Below are positions 17,763 through 27,034 of a stretch of DNA of 64,000 bases, piece by piece. The stretch's first letter is position 1. Every line of letters starts with the position of its first letter. Source of the DNA: Salmonirosea aquatica (GTDB taxonomy: Bacteria; Bacteroidota; Bacteroidia; Cytophagales; Spirosomataceae); the NCBI RefSeq assembly GCF_009296315.1, contig NZ_WHLY01000002.1:3764501-3828500 (forward strand), in the 5' to 3' direction. A model generated the notes under the pieces. It was given only the letters and a program-made list of their open reading frames with translations. It searched no databases and was not told where the DNA came from. Made by a program: the position numbers and the translations under genes.

Positions 17763-18497
17763 ATGAAAAAGACAATGCTAGGTTTCCTAATTGCCCTAAG
17801 CTACCTAGGCAACGCCGTAGCGCAGCAGAACGAAGGGATTGTAGGCTATGACCAGAAAATCAACATGCACCGGCGGCTGCCCGACGAATCCATGAAGGCC
17901 ATGGTACCTGAATTCCGCATTAACAAAATGCAACTGGCTTTCCGGGGAGGAGAATCATTGTATAAAGCGGTGGCCGTCAACGATGCCAACGAGGAAGCCA
18001 CTGACGCGGGAGGCAATACGGTACGGATGGTGATCAGGGTACCCTTGAGCGAAGTATATCGTAATTTTGATCAGAAAAAAAACGTGGAACTGCGTGAGCT
18101 GGCCGGACAGAAATTCCTGATTCAGGACGAATTACGGCAAATTCCCTGGAAGCTCACCGGCGAGTCGAAGAAGATAAACGGCTACGACTGCATGCAGGCT
18201 ACCTACGCGAACCCCGAGCGGAAGCAGAGCTTCGTAGCGTGGTTTGCCGATGCTATCCCGGTACCCAGCGGTCCGGCGGGTTACGGCGGCTTGCCGGGGC
18301 TGATTCTGGAATTGGATATGAATGAAGGCGAAATGATTTATACGGCGGCCAACCTAACTTTTAAAAAACTGGAAGACGGCGATCTGAAGGTACCCTCGGG
18401 GGGAAAAAAGGTGACGGAGACGGAATTCAATAAAATCCGTGACGATTATATGAAGGAAGCGGGCGGTATTGGAGGAGTGCGTATATTTAGGAATTAG
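17763..18497 (+). CDS. GLPGLI family secreted protein
   Basis: 244 aa with signal peptide (ends at AVAQ) and the family-naming motif YGGLPGLILELDMN near residue 178. GLPGLI proteins are periplasmic or surface proteins of unknown function, restricted mainly to Bacteroidetes and usually next to a beta-barrel receptor, as here. The middle contains a region like NGYDCMQATYANPERKQSFVAWF, also typical. It lies 67 bp behind the receptor and 47 bp before the histidine kinase, so one transcript is likely. Confidence 0.9.
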   Translation: MKKTMLGFLIALSYLGNAVAQQNEGIVGYDQKINMHRRLPDESMKAMVPEFRINKMQLAFRGGESLYKAVAVNDANEEATDAGGNTVRMVIRVPLSEVYRNFDQKKNVELRELAGQKFLIQDELRQIPWKLTGESKKINGYDCMQATYANPERKQSFVAWFADAIPVPSGPAGYGGLPGLILELDMNEGEMIYTAANLTFKKLEDGDLKVPSGGKKVTETEFNKIRDDYMKEAGGIGGVRIFRN

Positions 18498-18544
18498 CTT
18501 TCAGGAGTCCGCTGAGTAGCGGTTTGTTTGGTTTTGCGTAGCAG

Positions 18545-20224
18545 ATGAAAAATTCCCGCAGGAGAATAGTACCCGCTGTTCTGATGGCCGCCAGTCTCGT
18601 ATTGCTGGCGGCTTTTCAGGCCTTCTGGCTGCGTAAAGAATACTTCGAACAGAAAAATCTGCTGCAAAAAGAAGCCTTCCTGTTGTTTCAATCGACCGTT
18701 CAGGCCCTGGAAGACTCTGTGCTCCAGCAAAAGGTATCAGTATCCTTTCGGGAGCAGAAGGTCGAAGAGAAAAAAGGATCATCATTGAAAAAACGGGGGA
18801 CGGTACCTCAAAAGAGTGATACGCTATTATTTTTCAAAAGAAGAACTGCCGCGCCGACCGATTTCCATGAAGCCTTTTCCGACCTACAGGCCCGGGAAAT
18901 GAAAATCTTTAAGTCGCGTGATAGCTCGGGTGATTCGCTGACGGGTACCCTTCCGGCCCGGCGGGTTTTCGTACGCGATTCGGCAGGATATACCAATATA
19001 GAAGTCCGGATCATGGCCTCTACCGACAAGTTGGATTCGGTAAAACAAATGATGGTCGGGGTTTTGAAGCCGATTCAGAGCCGGATTCTCTCGCAACGGG
19101 AAGACTCCTCGGTCACGACTTCACCGCCCGGCCACCGGTTCGTGATCCGGCTGGGCAATGATTCCCTGAAACTCGGCGACCTGCGGACCGGTTATGCGCA
19201 ACGGTTGCAGAAAGCCAACCTTAACCTACCCTTCACCGTTCGGCGCAGTCCTGGTCCTTCTGCCGATAGTCTTGCCGGTACTTTGCCGAGCTTGTCCGTC
19301 ATGACCAGCAGCAGCATGCCCATGGGATCGAAGTATTCGGCGAGCCTGGCCGAATACAGGTCCTATCTGTTCCGCAAGGTTATGCCGCAAATCCTGGTTT
19401 CAGTATTCCTGCTGGCTATCACGGCCCTGGCCTTTGCGGTCATTTACCGTACTATGCAACGCCAGCAACGATTGATGGCACTGAAAAATGATTTTATCAG
19501 CAACGTCACCCACGAACTCAAAACGCCCATCGCCACGGTGAGCGTAGCCCTGGAAGCTTTGCAAAATTTTGGTGCCGCCCGCGATCCGGAGAAAATCAGG
19601 GAGTACCTGGCCGTATCTAAAACCGAACTGGATCGCCTGGCCATGCTGGTGGACAAAGTGCTGAAAATCGCGCAACAGGAGCAGCATAGTCTGACGCTTT
19701 CACCCGAGCAACTGGATATGGATCAGCTGGTACAGCAGGTACTGCATACTATGAAGCCTCAGTTTGAAAAGTACGGGGCACAGTACCGATATGAGCGGGA
19801 CGGAGAAGAGTTTTGCCTGACGGCCGATCGGGTGCACCTGACCCATGTGCTTTACAATCTGCTGGACAACGCTCTGAAATATAGCCAAGGCGCTCCAGAA
19901 ATAACCGTCCGGCTAGGCAGGCAGTCCGGGTACCTGCGGCTGGAAGTGGCCGACCGGGGAATGGGAATTTCCGAGGCCTACCGCCATAAAATTTTCGAAA
20001 AATTCTTTCGGGTACCTACCGGCAATACGCATGACGTCAAAGGCTACGGCCTTGGCCTCAGCTATGCAGCCAGCGTGTTGAAAGCGCACCGCGGGCGCAT
20101 TGAAGTAGAAAGTGAACTGGAGCAGGGTAGTCGCTTTATGCTTTTTTTACCGCTGACCCCGAGTCAGGTTTCATCGTATTCTGTACCTCCGACCCATGAC
20201 CCGCATCAAACTACTGTACGTTGA
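18545..20224 (+). CDS. membrane sensor histidine kinase
   Basis: 559 aa. A first membrane helix (residues ~8-27), a periplasmic sensor region of about 250 residues with no recognised domain, a second helix (~283-303), then HisKA with FISNVTHELKTPIATVSVAL (phospho-accepting His) and HATPase_c with N box NLLDNALKYS, G1 VADRGMGIS and G2 GYGLGLSYA. The 3' end overlaps the response regulator by 29 bp, so the two are translationally linked. Position behind the receptor and GLPGLI genes suggests that it senses a cue tied to that system (inference). Confidence 0.93.
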   Translation: MKNSRRRIVPAVLMAASLVLLAAFQAFWLRKEYFEQKNLLQKEAFLLFQSTVQALEDSVLQQKVSVSFREQKVEEKKGSSLKKRGTVPQKSDTLLFFKRRTAAPTDFHEAFSDLQAREMKIFKSRDSSGDSLTGTLPARRVFVRDSAGYTNIEVRIMASTDKLDSVKQMMVGVLKPIQSRILSQREDSSVTTSPPGHRFVIRLGNDSLKLGDLRTGYAQRLQKANLNLPFTVRRSPGPSADSLAGTLPSLSVMTSSSMPMGSKYSASLAEYRSYLFRKVMPQILVSVFLLAITALAFAVIYRTMQRQQRLMALKNDFISNVTHELKTPIATVSVALEALQNFGAARDPEKIREYLAVSKTELDRLAMLVDKVLKIAQQEQHSLTLSPEQLDMDQLVQQVLHTMKPQFEKYGAQYRYERDGEEFCLTADRVHLTHVLYNLLDNALKYSQGAPEITVRLGRQSGYLRLEVADRGMGISEAYRHKIFEKFFRVPTGNTHDVKGYGLGLSYAASVLKAHRGRIEVESELEQGSRFMLFLPLTPSQVSSYSVPPTHDPHQTTVR

Positions 20225-20909
20225 GGACGAGCCTTTTTTGGGCAAAATTGTGAAGGAAAGCCTCGAAAGCCGCGACTTTGAGGTGTGCATGGTGGCCGAC
20301 GGGGCCGAAGTGATGGCCCGGTACGAAAGCGTCCGGCCCGACCTGTGCCTGCTGGATGTGATGCTCCCGCACCGCGACGGCTACGAGCTGGCCAGGGAAA
20401 TCCGCGCCCGTAATCCGGCCATTCCATTGCTATTCCTGACGGCCAAAACCCAGACCGAAGACGTTTTGAAAGGGTTCGAATCGGGTGGAAATGACTACAT
20501 CCGAAAACCTTTCAGTATGGAGGAACTCATCGTTCGGATCCGGAATCTCTACCGGATGGCACAGCCCAACGGGCAGCGCGCTCCGCAGGAAATGGAGCGG
20601 ATACAGCTGGGCAGTTATACGTTTTTTCCGCAGCAATATGAGCTGCACCGGAGCGGGGAGGTACGCAAACTTTCGCATCGCGAGACGGAATTGCTGAGTA
20701 TTCTGGTCGAAAACCGGAATTTCAAAGTACAGCGGCGGGACATTCTGCTGCGGGTGTGGGGCGACGACTCCTTCTTCAATTCACGAAACCTGGATGTGTA
20801 CATCACCCGTCTGCGCGATTACTTCCGGGACGATCCCACTCTGGAGATTATGACGCTGAAGGGGGTAGGGTACCTTTTCAAAGGCGTGGAAGCCTTCTCT
20901 CCCTCTTAG
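20196..20909 (+). CDS. OmpR-family response regulator
   Basis: 237 aa. The receiver domain has the acidic pair LYVEDEP, the phospho-acceptor in LLDVMLPHRDGYEL, the T/S position in FLTAKTQ and the lysine in YIRKPFS. A winged-helix Trans_reg_C domain follows (residues ~135-230, LSHRETELLSILVEN and ITRLRDYFRDDPTLEIMTLKGVGYLF). It starts inside the 3' end of the kinase gene. Candidate target: the phased repeats upstream of 14886. Confidence 0.94.
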   Translation: MTRIKLLYVEDEPFLGKIVKESLESRDFEVCMVADGAEVMARYESVRPDLCLLDVMLPHRDGYELAREIRARNPAIPLLFLTAKTQTEDVLKGFESGGNDYIRKPFSMEELIVRIRNLYRMAQPNGQRAPQEMERIQLGSYTFFPQQYELHRSGEVRKLSHRETELLSILVENRNFKVQRRDILLRVWGDDSFFNSRNLDVYITRLRDYFRDDPTLEIMTLKGVGYLFKGVEAFSPS

Positions 20910-20963
20910 GTTTTTATAAAATCAGGTGTACCTTAGCACTTGATTTTACCTCCTCCCTGCCCC

Positions 20964-22238
20964 ATGAAAGATCGCTTGCTCTCGCTCGATGTACTGCGCG
21001 GACTCACGATCATGCTGATGACCATCGTGAACAATCCCGGCGATTGGGGCAGCGTGTACGCGCCCTTTCTGCACGCCGAGTGGCATGGTTGCACCCCCAC
21101 CGATCTGGTGTTTCCCACGTTCCTGTTCATTGTGGGCATCACCACAGTACTAGCTACCCCCCGAAAAGTTTTGGACCGTGTCACCTGGCAAAAAATACTG
21201 ACTCGTTTCCTAAGGATTTTCTGCCTGGGTTTGTTCCTGAATTTCTTTTCCAAAATCCACCTGTTGGGTCTGGAAGGTAGCTCTCTGTTGATCGTTCGGC
21301 TCTTTATTACGGCCTTGGTAGTGGTAGCACTGTTCGGTGAATATGCTCGGCAGCGGCAACTCTATGTGGCACTAGGGATTTTTGTGTTGATGCTAATACT
21401 GGCCTTTGGTGGATTTGAAGACTATGCCAATGTCCGCATTCCCGGGGTACTCCAACGCATTGCTGTGGTGTACCTGGTCGTTTCTTTGCTCTACCTCACT
21501 ACTTCAACTTCTGTACAGGCAATGGTAGGGATTGTCATTCTATTACTGTACTGGGCTTTAATGACCCTCGTTCCTGTGCCAGAAGTAGGTGCGGCTAATG
21601 TAGCGAAAGGTACCAACCTGGCAGCGTGGTTGGATTACGCGTTGCTGCCCAATCATTTATGGGTTACGTCCAAAACCTGGGATCCGGAAGGTATCCTGAG
21701 TACCCTGCCAGCCATTGGCACCGGTATCGCCGGGCTGCTGACGGGTACCTTGTTGAGGAGTACTTTAACTAAGGAGAAAAAAGTATGGTACATGCTAATG
21801 ATCGGGATGACTGGCATAGGGCTGGGTCTGCTCTGGAATGTTATTTTTCCCATCAACAAAGCCCTCTGGACCAGCTCGTATGTACTCTATGCGGCGGGTA
21901 TCGCGCTGGTACTGCTGGCGGGGCTCTATTTGGTGATTGATTACAAACAATGGACAAAAGGCTGGATCGTGCCTTTTCTGATATTCGGCGTCAATCCGAT
22001 GGTAGTGTTTTACTTTTCAGGCATTATTCCCCGCGCACTGAATGGCATCAAAGTACCCCACCCGATCGACCCGGCCCACGATCCGATTGGTCTGCAAAGC
22101 TATCTATATACTTACCAGATCGCTCCGTACTTTTCCGAACCCAAGGTCGCTTCCCTGGCCGGAGCCTTGATTTACCTGGCCATCTGGTTGGTGATTCTGT
22201 CGGTTTTTTACCGAAAAAGAATGATTTTCAAAGTATAA
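20964..22238 (+). CDS. HGSNAT/NagX-like membrane acyltransferase (DUF5009 type)
   Basis: Start at ATG 20964 (MKDRLLSLDVLRGLTIMLM), preferred to the in-frame start 24 bp upstream. About 424 aa with ten or so hydrophobic segments. The N-terminus LSLDVLRGLTIMLMTIVNNPG and the WHGCTPTDLVFPTFLFIVG segment are hallmarks of the heparan-alpha-glucosaminide N-acetyltransferase catalytic family, in which a luminal/periplasmic histidine is acetylated from cytoplasmic acetyl-CoA. In Bacteroidetes such proteins accompany glycan or amino-sugar use. No glycan-degradation partner is immediately adjacent. Confidence 0.85.
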   Translation: MKDRLLSLDVLRGLTIMLMTIVNNPGDWGSVYAPFLHAEWHGCTPTDLVFPTFLFIVGITTVLATPRKVLDRVTWQKILTRFLRIFCLGLFLNFFSKIHLLGLEGSSLLIVRLFITALVVVALFGEYARQRQLYVALGIFVLMLILAFGGFEDYANVRIPGVLQRIAVVYLVVSLLYLTTSTSVQAMVGIVILLLYWALMTLVPVPEVGAANVAKGTNLAAWLDYALLPNHLWVTSKTWDPEGILSTLPAIGTGIAGLLTGTLLRSTLTKEKKVWYMLMIGMTGIGLGLLWNVIFPINKALWTSSYVLYAAGIALVLLAGLYLVIDYKQWTKGWIVPFLIFGVNPMVVFYFSGIIPRALNGIKVPHPIDPAHDPIGLQSYLYTYQIAPYFSEPKVASLAGALIYLAIWLVILSVFYRKRMIFKV

Positions 22239-22252
22239 TTTCTTCCTGATTC

Positions 22253-22996
22253 ATGTCCATGTACCGTTTACTTGTATTGCTCAGCTTCTGGCTTTTCACG
22301 TCAAGCCTATTGGCCCAATCGCTCACCCAACGTACCTACGAAGGTACCATCAATACCAAAATCCCGATTATCCTGACCCTGACGCAGGATGGAGAGGCTC
22401 TTTTTGGGACGGTGGTGTATAAGAAAAAAGGCATCCCGATCACAGTAGTAGGCAGCCTGACGGCAGGCAACCTATTCCTGCACGAACTGATGCGCAACGG
22501 CGAGGTGACTGGCCTATATTCCCTCGAACCCAAGGGCACCGGCTGGACGGGTACCTGGAGCGCCCCCCAACGCGATGCCAAAGACTTTACCGTCGCTTTA
22601 AAGGAAACTGCCAAAACCTCGGTTCCCGCCAAGTTGTTACCCAACCTGACGGGGACCTATTACTACGCTTTTGGAAAAGAGGAAGGCTCGGGTGAATTGA
22701 AGGTCGTGCAGGCGAGTCCCACCAAAATCACGATCGCCGTGAGCGCCGTGACGGGTGGACCAGCCTATAACATAGCCACCCTAGAAAAAACCACTCTTGC
22801 TCTGAAAAGCAATAAAGCCGTATATGAAAACGATGATTTCGGGAAGTGTAAGCTCCTGTTCACGTTCGGGGAAAATACGGTTCGGGTGGACTACCTCGAC
22901 GGTGCCTATGACTGCGGCTTCGGGCACAACGCATCCGCCGCGGGCAGCTATGTGCGCATCAACGCCAGAAAACCGGAATTTGAGGAGAAACGGTAA
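22253..22996 (+). CDS. secreted hypothetical protein
   Basis: 247 aa with a signal peptide ending at LLAQ; a second ATG two codons on (22259) is an equally good start. The mature part is beta-rich with two similar halves: each begins with a short strand set around G-T-Y and continues with alternating charged strands, reminiscent of lipocalin-like or FABP-like secreted proteins, but no family was recognised. It lies 14 bp downstream of the acyltransferase and is probably co-transcribed with it. Confidence 0.7.
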   Translation: MSMYRLLVLLSFWLFTSSLLAQSLTQRTYEGTINTKIPIILTLTQDGEALFGTVVYKKKGIPITVVGSLTAGNLFLHELMRNGEVTGLYSLEPKGTGWTGTWSAPQRDAKDFTVALKETAKTSVPAKLLPNLTGTYYYAFGKEEGSGELKVVQASPTKITIAVSAVTGGPAYNIATLEKTTLALKSNKAVYENDDFGKCKLLFTFGENTVRVDYLDGAYDCGFGHNASAAGSYVRINARKPEFEEKR

Positions 22997-23093
22997 AAGT
23001 CAATAAATCATCTAAGGAAAGTGTAATTCAGCGCTTCCTGGTATGGACCAGCCAAGGAGTACCCGGAATTCAGCCGTGTACTCTCCCGATTCA

Positions 23094-24287
23094 TCACTCA
23101 AATCTCAGAATCCGAAGAAAAAATGGCCACATGTAGTGGGATAAATAGTAAGTGGGGAAGAGGACGGCTGTCAACATCACATACAAGGTCATTCTTTGAA
23201 AAGCTTCGGGTGAAAGTTCCCTTGCCAAGATTCTTATACCGATAAAAATGGCAGGAAAAGCATACATGAGGCTACGAGTCATATCATACACCAGGAAAGA
23301 AATTCCAAGGGAAGCTCCGAGTGCCATTAGGTAAAGGATAAAGCCCCACCGTTCCCGATATAACCAAAGTATTGCGAGAGTACCGATGATGTAAATCCAA
23401 TAGCTTTCAAAGCTGGCAACGGTAACGAATGGTACCAGTTCGACCAGGCGTTGCTGTATGAGTACAAACTTCACTTCGGCCAGTGTTTGCGCAAGGCTTG
23501 CAACGGAAGGGCGGTTGAATTGGAGTGACAAAACCCAACGCAAAGAGATAGTGACAGTCACGGCGAGAAATATAGCCCACTGTTGAGGAATCAGCGGCCA
23601 CAGGGGGGTGCGAAAAAAAGTCTTGGGATGGAGCGAAGAACTAGTATCTAAAAACCACCACACCCCCACTAAAATGGAAGCAACGAATGATCTCTCATCT
23701 GTCCATAACGCCAGGCATATATACGAGAAAATAAGGAACGGGTTATTACTTTTCATGCTCATCAGCAGGAAAAGCAGGGCAAAAGCATCAAAATACGCGT
23801 AAGTATCCCAAAAAAAGATTTTCCCCAGAAAAGTAAAAGCCATTCCTACCAATAGCCAGGTAAGGGCTATATGGTTTTCACAATAGGGTTTTAATGCCTT
23901 GAAAGTGAAATAAAAAAACAAAAAGCCAGCCAGATATTCCAAGCCTATTAGGAAGTACATCAGTTTTCTTAAAGAGCAACCCCAGCATAATTTTCCCAAG
24001 TAAACCGGAAACAGCCGGTAGTACATCTTGGAGGTATGGTGAAAAAGACCGTATTCAGAAAGCGCACTTAGGGGAGAGGCAATCTGCTTTTGTAGAAATT
24101 GCCATGTAGCTGATTCGGCTAACTTGGCATATCCGGACCAAACACTGATGAGGGCATCCCCTCCTGTGACTATGACAAGTACTGTGCACAGACAGGCCAG
24201 CCGAAAAGATAGATGCGGTCTACTGATAAATTTTCCTGTCTGTTTGCCACAGCTGCCCTCGATGGCCTGTACCAGATTTTCCAACAT
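23094..24287 (-). CDS. multi-pass membrane protein, unknown (possibly GT-C-like)
   Basis: About 397 aa from ATG ending at 24287 (MLENLVQAIEGSCGKQ); a start 45 bp upstream is possible. Eight to ten hydrophobic helices, with a large extracytoplasmic loop after the first helix. The pattern resembles lipid-linked-sugar glycosyltransferases of the GT-C fold but no diagnostic motif is visible. It lies downstream of the polysaccharide operon on the same strand, beyond the terminator and the sulfatase remnant. More AT-rich than the flanks, with a single GGTACC. Confidence 0.6.
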   Translation of the reverse strand: MLENLVQAIEGSCGKQTGKFISRPHLSFRLACLCTVLVIVTGGDALISVWSGYAKLAESATWQFLQKQIASPLSALSEYGLFHHTSKMYYRLFPVYLGKLCWGCSLRKLMYFLIGLEYLAGFLFFYFTFKALKPYCENHIALTWLLVGMAFTFLGKIFFWDTYAYFDAFALLFLLMSMKSNNPFLIFSYICLALWTDERSFVASILVGVWWFLDTSSSLHPKTFFRTPLWPLIPQQWAIFLAVTVTISLRWVLSLQFNRPSVASLAQTLAEVKFVLIQQRLVELVPFVTVASFESYWIYIIGTLAILWLYRERWGFILYLMALGASLGISFLVYDMTRSLMYAFPAIFIGIRILARELSPEAFQRMTLYVMLTAVLFPTYYLSHYMWPFFLRILRFE

Positions 24288-24704
24288 AGTGTATGTATAA
24301 TGTCTGAGGGTAGGTTTGTGAATGATTGCCAATCCAGAGGTCTGTCATCCCTGCCCTTAAATGTGCCTAATCCTGCTATCATAAGTTCCGGTGTAGCTTT
24401 GCAAGGCCTTTATGGGAGGCCGAGCGATTGTATACTGCTCTTTCAAAACCAAGGTTGGTAATTGAAAAGAAAAATCACTATAAATAAAAAAGTTAGCTGA
24501 AACTATAAGCTGGATCATACCAGGCTTAATGCTTCGGTGGCTTTTCCAAGCCAAGGTTTTCCTTAGTCGTAAACTGGTAAGCTACCAGCATAGCAATCTC
24601 GCGATCGTCCCGATTTAAAAGATCAAGTACATGGAACGTCAATATTTTTATGTCTGAAATATACACAAAATCAGACCGAAATTTTAAGGTACTCCCTTGC
24701 TTCC
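24288..24704 (-). other. gene-poor stretch with possible ORF remnant
   Basis: No complete gene is visible. On the - strand about 60 codons ending at 24526 read FVYISDIKILTFHVLDLLNRDD and finish in EKPPKH; the peptide looks protein-like, and may be the tail of a decayed gene, but I cannot assign it. No RNA gene or strong hairpin was seen. Confidence 0.35.
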
Positions 24705-25200
24705 CTATTTCTTCGCTGGCATATTGGCCTTCACCTGCTGCTGCCAGGCTTTCCACTGAGTGGCCATTTCCTGCTTTTTTCTCGGCATCGAAGCCGACAG
24801 GTTCTTGCTTTCGCTGAGGTCCTCCCGCAGGGATTCACGGGTGAGGTGGGATCAGTGCGGTTGCCCGCGATGAAGTTGGTGAGGCCGTAACGCGCCGGGT
24901 GGCGACCCGTCAAAATCGCCGCCCGCGAGGGCGAACACACCGGACTGGCCGCGTAGGCCTGCGTGAAGCGCAGCCCGTGCCGCTCCAGCGAATCCAGATG
25001 TGGTGTTTCATTGTAGGGATTGCTCGCGCCAGGGGACCGGTAGCTGCCCAGGTCAAAGTATCCCAAGTCATCGGCCATGATGTAGATAATGTTGGGGTTC
25101 GTCTCTCCGGGCGGTGCGTCACTAAGCTTCTTGGGTGGCGGAGCTTGGGCTAGTGCTGCCAGAGAAAAGAAAAACACAAGTATGAGGCTGGGAAAGATTT
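24705..25200 (-). pseudogene. sulfatase remnant with large internal deletion
   Basis: Reads LVFFFSLAALAQ (signal peptide), then the sulfatase N-terminus with NIIYIMADDLGYFDLG and the formylglycine motif CSPSRAAILTG. After about 85 residues (DPTSPVNP, near 24840) it jumps, in another frame, to a typical sulfatase C-terminal tail (REDLSESKNLSASMPRKKQ) that ends at TAG 24705. Roughly 300-350 middle residues, including most metal ligands, are missing, and no ATG precedes the signal peptide after the operon terminator at 25261. The open frame 24731-25429 is therefore not a functional enzyme. Confidence 0.8.
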
Positions 25201-25251
25201 TTATTAAAGAAAAGTTTTTGCAAAAAGAAAGGCGTGCTTTTGATTTTATAC

Positions 25252-25289
25252 CCAAATAAAAATCCCCGCCAGTTTCCCAGGCGGGGATT
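25252..25289 (-). terminator. terminator of the polysaccharide operon
   Basis: On the - strand AATCCCCGCC and GGCGGGGATT (plus-strand 25280-25289 and 25261-25270) form a perfect 10-bp stem around a 9-base loop, followed by TTTATTTGGG. It lies about 80 bp beyond the last gene of the operon. Confidence 0.88.
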
Positions 25290-25370
25290 CTCTTCGTGCG
25301 AGGCTCGAGGTCACGCAGGATCAGTAAGCCCACATTCAGCTGCTTGAATTCTTTATATAATAGGATCCTA

Positions 25371-26254
25371 TCAAATCCGTACCCACCCAAGTGGAATTCG
25401 GTCTGCGGACTCATTTGCTTGCACCTCATGGGCCAGCCAGCGGCTAGGAGCTACTACGATCTTATTATGAGACGGATTAAGCCATGCTCCCCACCAGCTA
25501 AAACTGCTATTGGCAATAATGTGATGCTTACATTGACTCATCAAGTACATATCATAGAAGCTGTTCCGACCCTCGTGCTTTTCTACAAAGGTAATAGGGT
25601 AGGGCAAAGATAAGTTTTTCCGTGCCCATGCCTGATCATCAGAAAAAACAAATAGGTGAATCTCTCCAAGTCGGTTTGCTAGGTAGGTGGCAGCTTTTTG
25701 ATAGTAATCCAGCGAGCATAGACCATGCAACTGCCTTGCCCTCGCATTTGTAACATAATCACCACGCCGAATGTGCAAGCTTACAGGGTTGGAGCTGTTA
25801 GGAAACCCAGTCAGATCGGAATCAGGATTAGAAATAAACTTTAACTCCTTACGTAGTATACTCTGAATATTTTCAAAATAAAGCTCCGATTGGAAATAGC
25901 CAATTAAATAGGTGTTAGCAGTAGTTTTTTTTAAAATAGCTGGGTCATAGCCCATATGTATTTCCCGGTATTCGGTGATACGTCTCCACCTGCGAACAAG
26001 CTTTTGCAATCTGCTCTGGTAAGGAACTGCGCGTATACCCAGCGCTAGGCCATCAAACAGTGAAGGCTGTACTGCACTGATGCCCAAGGCCGCTAATTCA
26101 TAGGCGCGAGGAGTAGTGTCCGGATCAATGGTGTGGTTTTGGAACGAATGCAAATCAAAGGCTACTGAAGTCTCATGATGATGCGCCACAGCGCGAGCAG
26201 TGGCATATTGAAACAACTGATTTCCTAACCCCCCTGTAATTTTACGATGATCAT
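25371..26254 (-). CDS. GT11 alpha-1,2-fucosyltransferase-like glycosyltransferase, start frameshifted
   Basis: The body shows ITGGLGNQLFQYATARAV, SLHIRRGDYV (the GDP-fucose-binding HxRRGDY motif) and ANSSFSWWGAWLN, all diagnostic of GT11. The open frame begins upstream as MVAFGLPSKHDHRKITGG, overlapping the preceding gene, but the canonical start MIIVKITGGLGNQ is present one frame away: ATG ending at 26254, three bases after the upstream stop. One extra A in the A4 run (26240-26243) would restore it, giving 294 aa. Last gene of the operon, predicted to add a terminal fucose; no GDP-fucose synthesis genes are in the window. Confidence 0.88.
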
Positions 26255-26256
26255 GT

Positions 26257-27009
26257 TTACTTGGTAAACCAAAAGCAACCACAGCCGTATTTATCAGTAG
26301 TCACAAAGCTTTGAATGTCGCTACTGACCATTCTACCATTATTCTCTGGAATGTATGAAAACTCGACCAGTTTCAGCCCTAGGCTCTTAAAACGTTCAGC
26401 AACAGAGGCAGCAGTATATATTCGGTGCGCATTAAATAATATCTTACTTTCATACCCAACAGGTATCACAAATAATAAACAGCCGCCGGGTGCAAGCACC
26501 CGCGCTAGTTCGTACATGGCTTTTATATCCCCATTATAATCAATTGGATCGCCATAACGACCTAGCCCCACATGTTCCACTGTATGCATACAGGAAAGTG
26601 ATTGCACTGAATCATTAGTAAAAAATAGGCTAGTGAGATCGGCTCTATCCGAAAGGAAGTTATCTAGCTCCAACTCGGCAGGTCTATAATCATAAAACTC
26701 AGTTTGAACAAATGCCGACAGTATTGTACTAAAATGGATTGTTGAAGAGATATCGATGTGGAGGGTGGGAGAAGTAAGGGCAATAATACGCGCGGCCCAG
26801 GCCGGATGATATATATAATGCCGATCGATTGGGGTTGTATTGGTTCGGTCGGCCAAACAGGGATAGAAATCTGTCTGGGAAAGCGTGAAACGTGATTGAG
26901 TATCGCGTTGCTGATTGACTAGATTCCCGAAATCTTTGTAAAACCAATCAGGCAGCTTGTGCTTTGAGTACCAATACTTTCGGATAACTTTATTTAAAAA
27001 AAGTGGCAT
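26257..27009 (-). CDS. DUF268 / methyltransferase-like protein
   Basis: 250 aa. The C-terminal two thirds look like a degenerate class I methyltransferase: SCMHTVEHVGLGRYGDPIDYNGD, ARVLAPGGCLLFVIPVG and FNAHRIYTAASV are characteristic of DUF268 proteins, which occur in LPS, capsule and EPS loci. A canonical SAM-binding glycine motif is not obvious. It may modify a sugar of the polymer. Located between the ABC exporter ATPase (25 bp) and the fucosyltransferase. Confidence 0.75.
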   Translation of the reverse strand: MPLFLNKVIRKYWYSKHKLPDWFYKDFGNLVNQQRDTQSRFTLSQTDFYPCLADRTNTTPIDRHYIYHPAWAARIIALTSPTLHIDISSTIHFSTILSAFVQTEFYDYRPAELELDNFLSDRADLTSLFFTNDSVQSLSCMHTVEHVGLGRYGDPIDYNGDIKAMYELARVLAPGGCLLFVIPVGYESKILFNAHRIYTAASVAERFKSLGLKLVEFSYIPENNGRMVSSDIQSFVTTDKYGCGCFWFTK

Positions 27010-27034
27010 AGAAATTGGATAACTTGCTTTCAGC

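Noticed and set aside
24526-24756. 76-codon - strand frame as an intact gene
   Set aside because: Its first 16 or so codons are out-of-frame sulfatase tail, it has no start context, and only its 3' part looks protein-like; kept only as a possible remnant.
25201-25429. N-terminal extension of the sulfatase frame to 25429
   Set aside because: It crosses the operon terminator and the 3' end of the GT11 region, so it is a chance extension upstream of the signal peptide.
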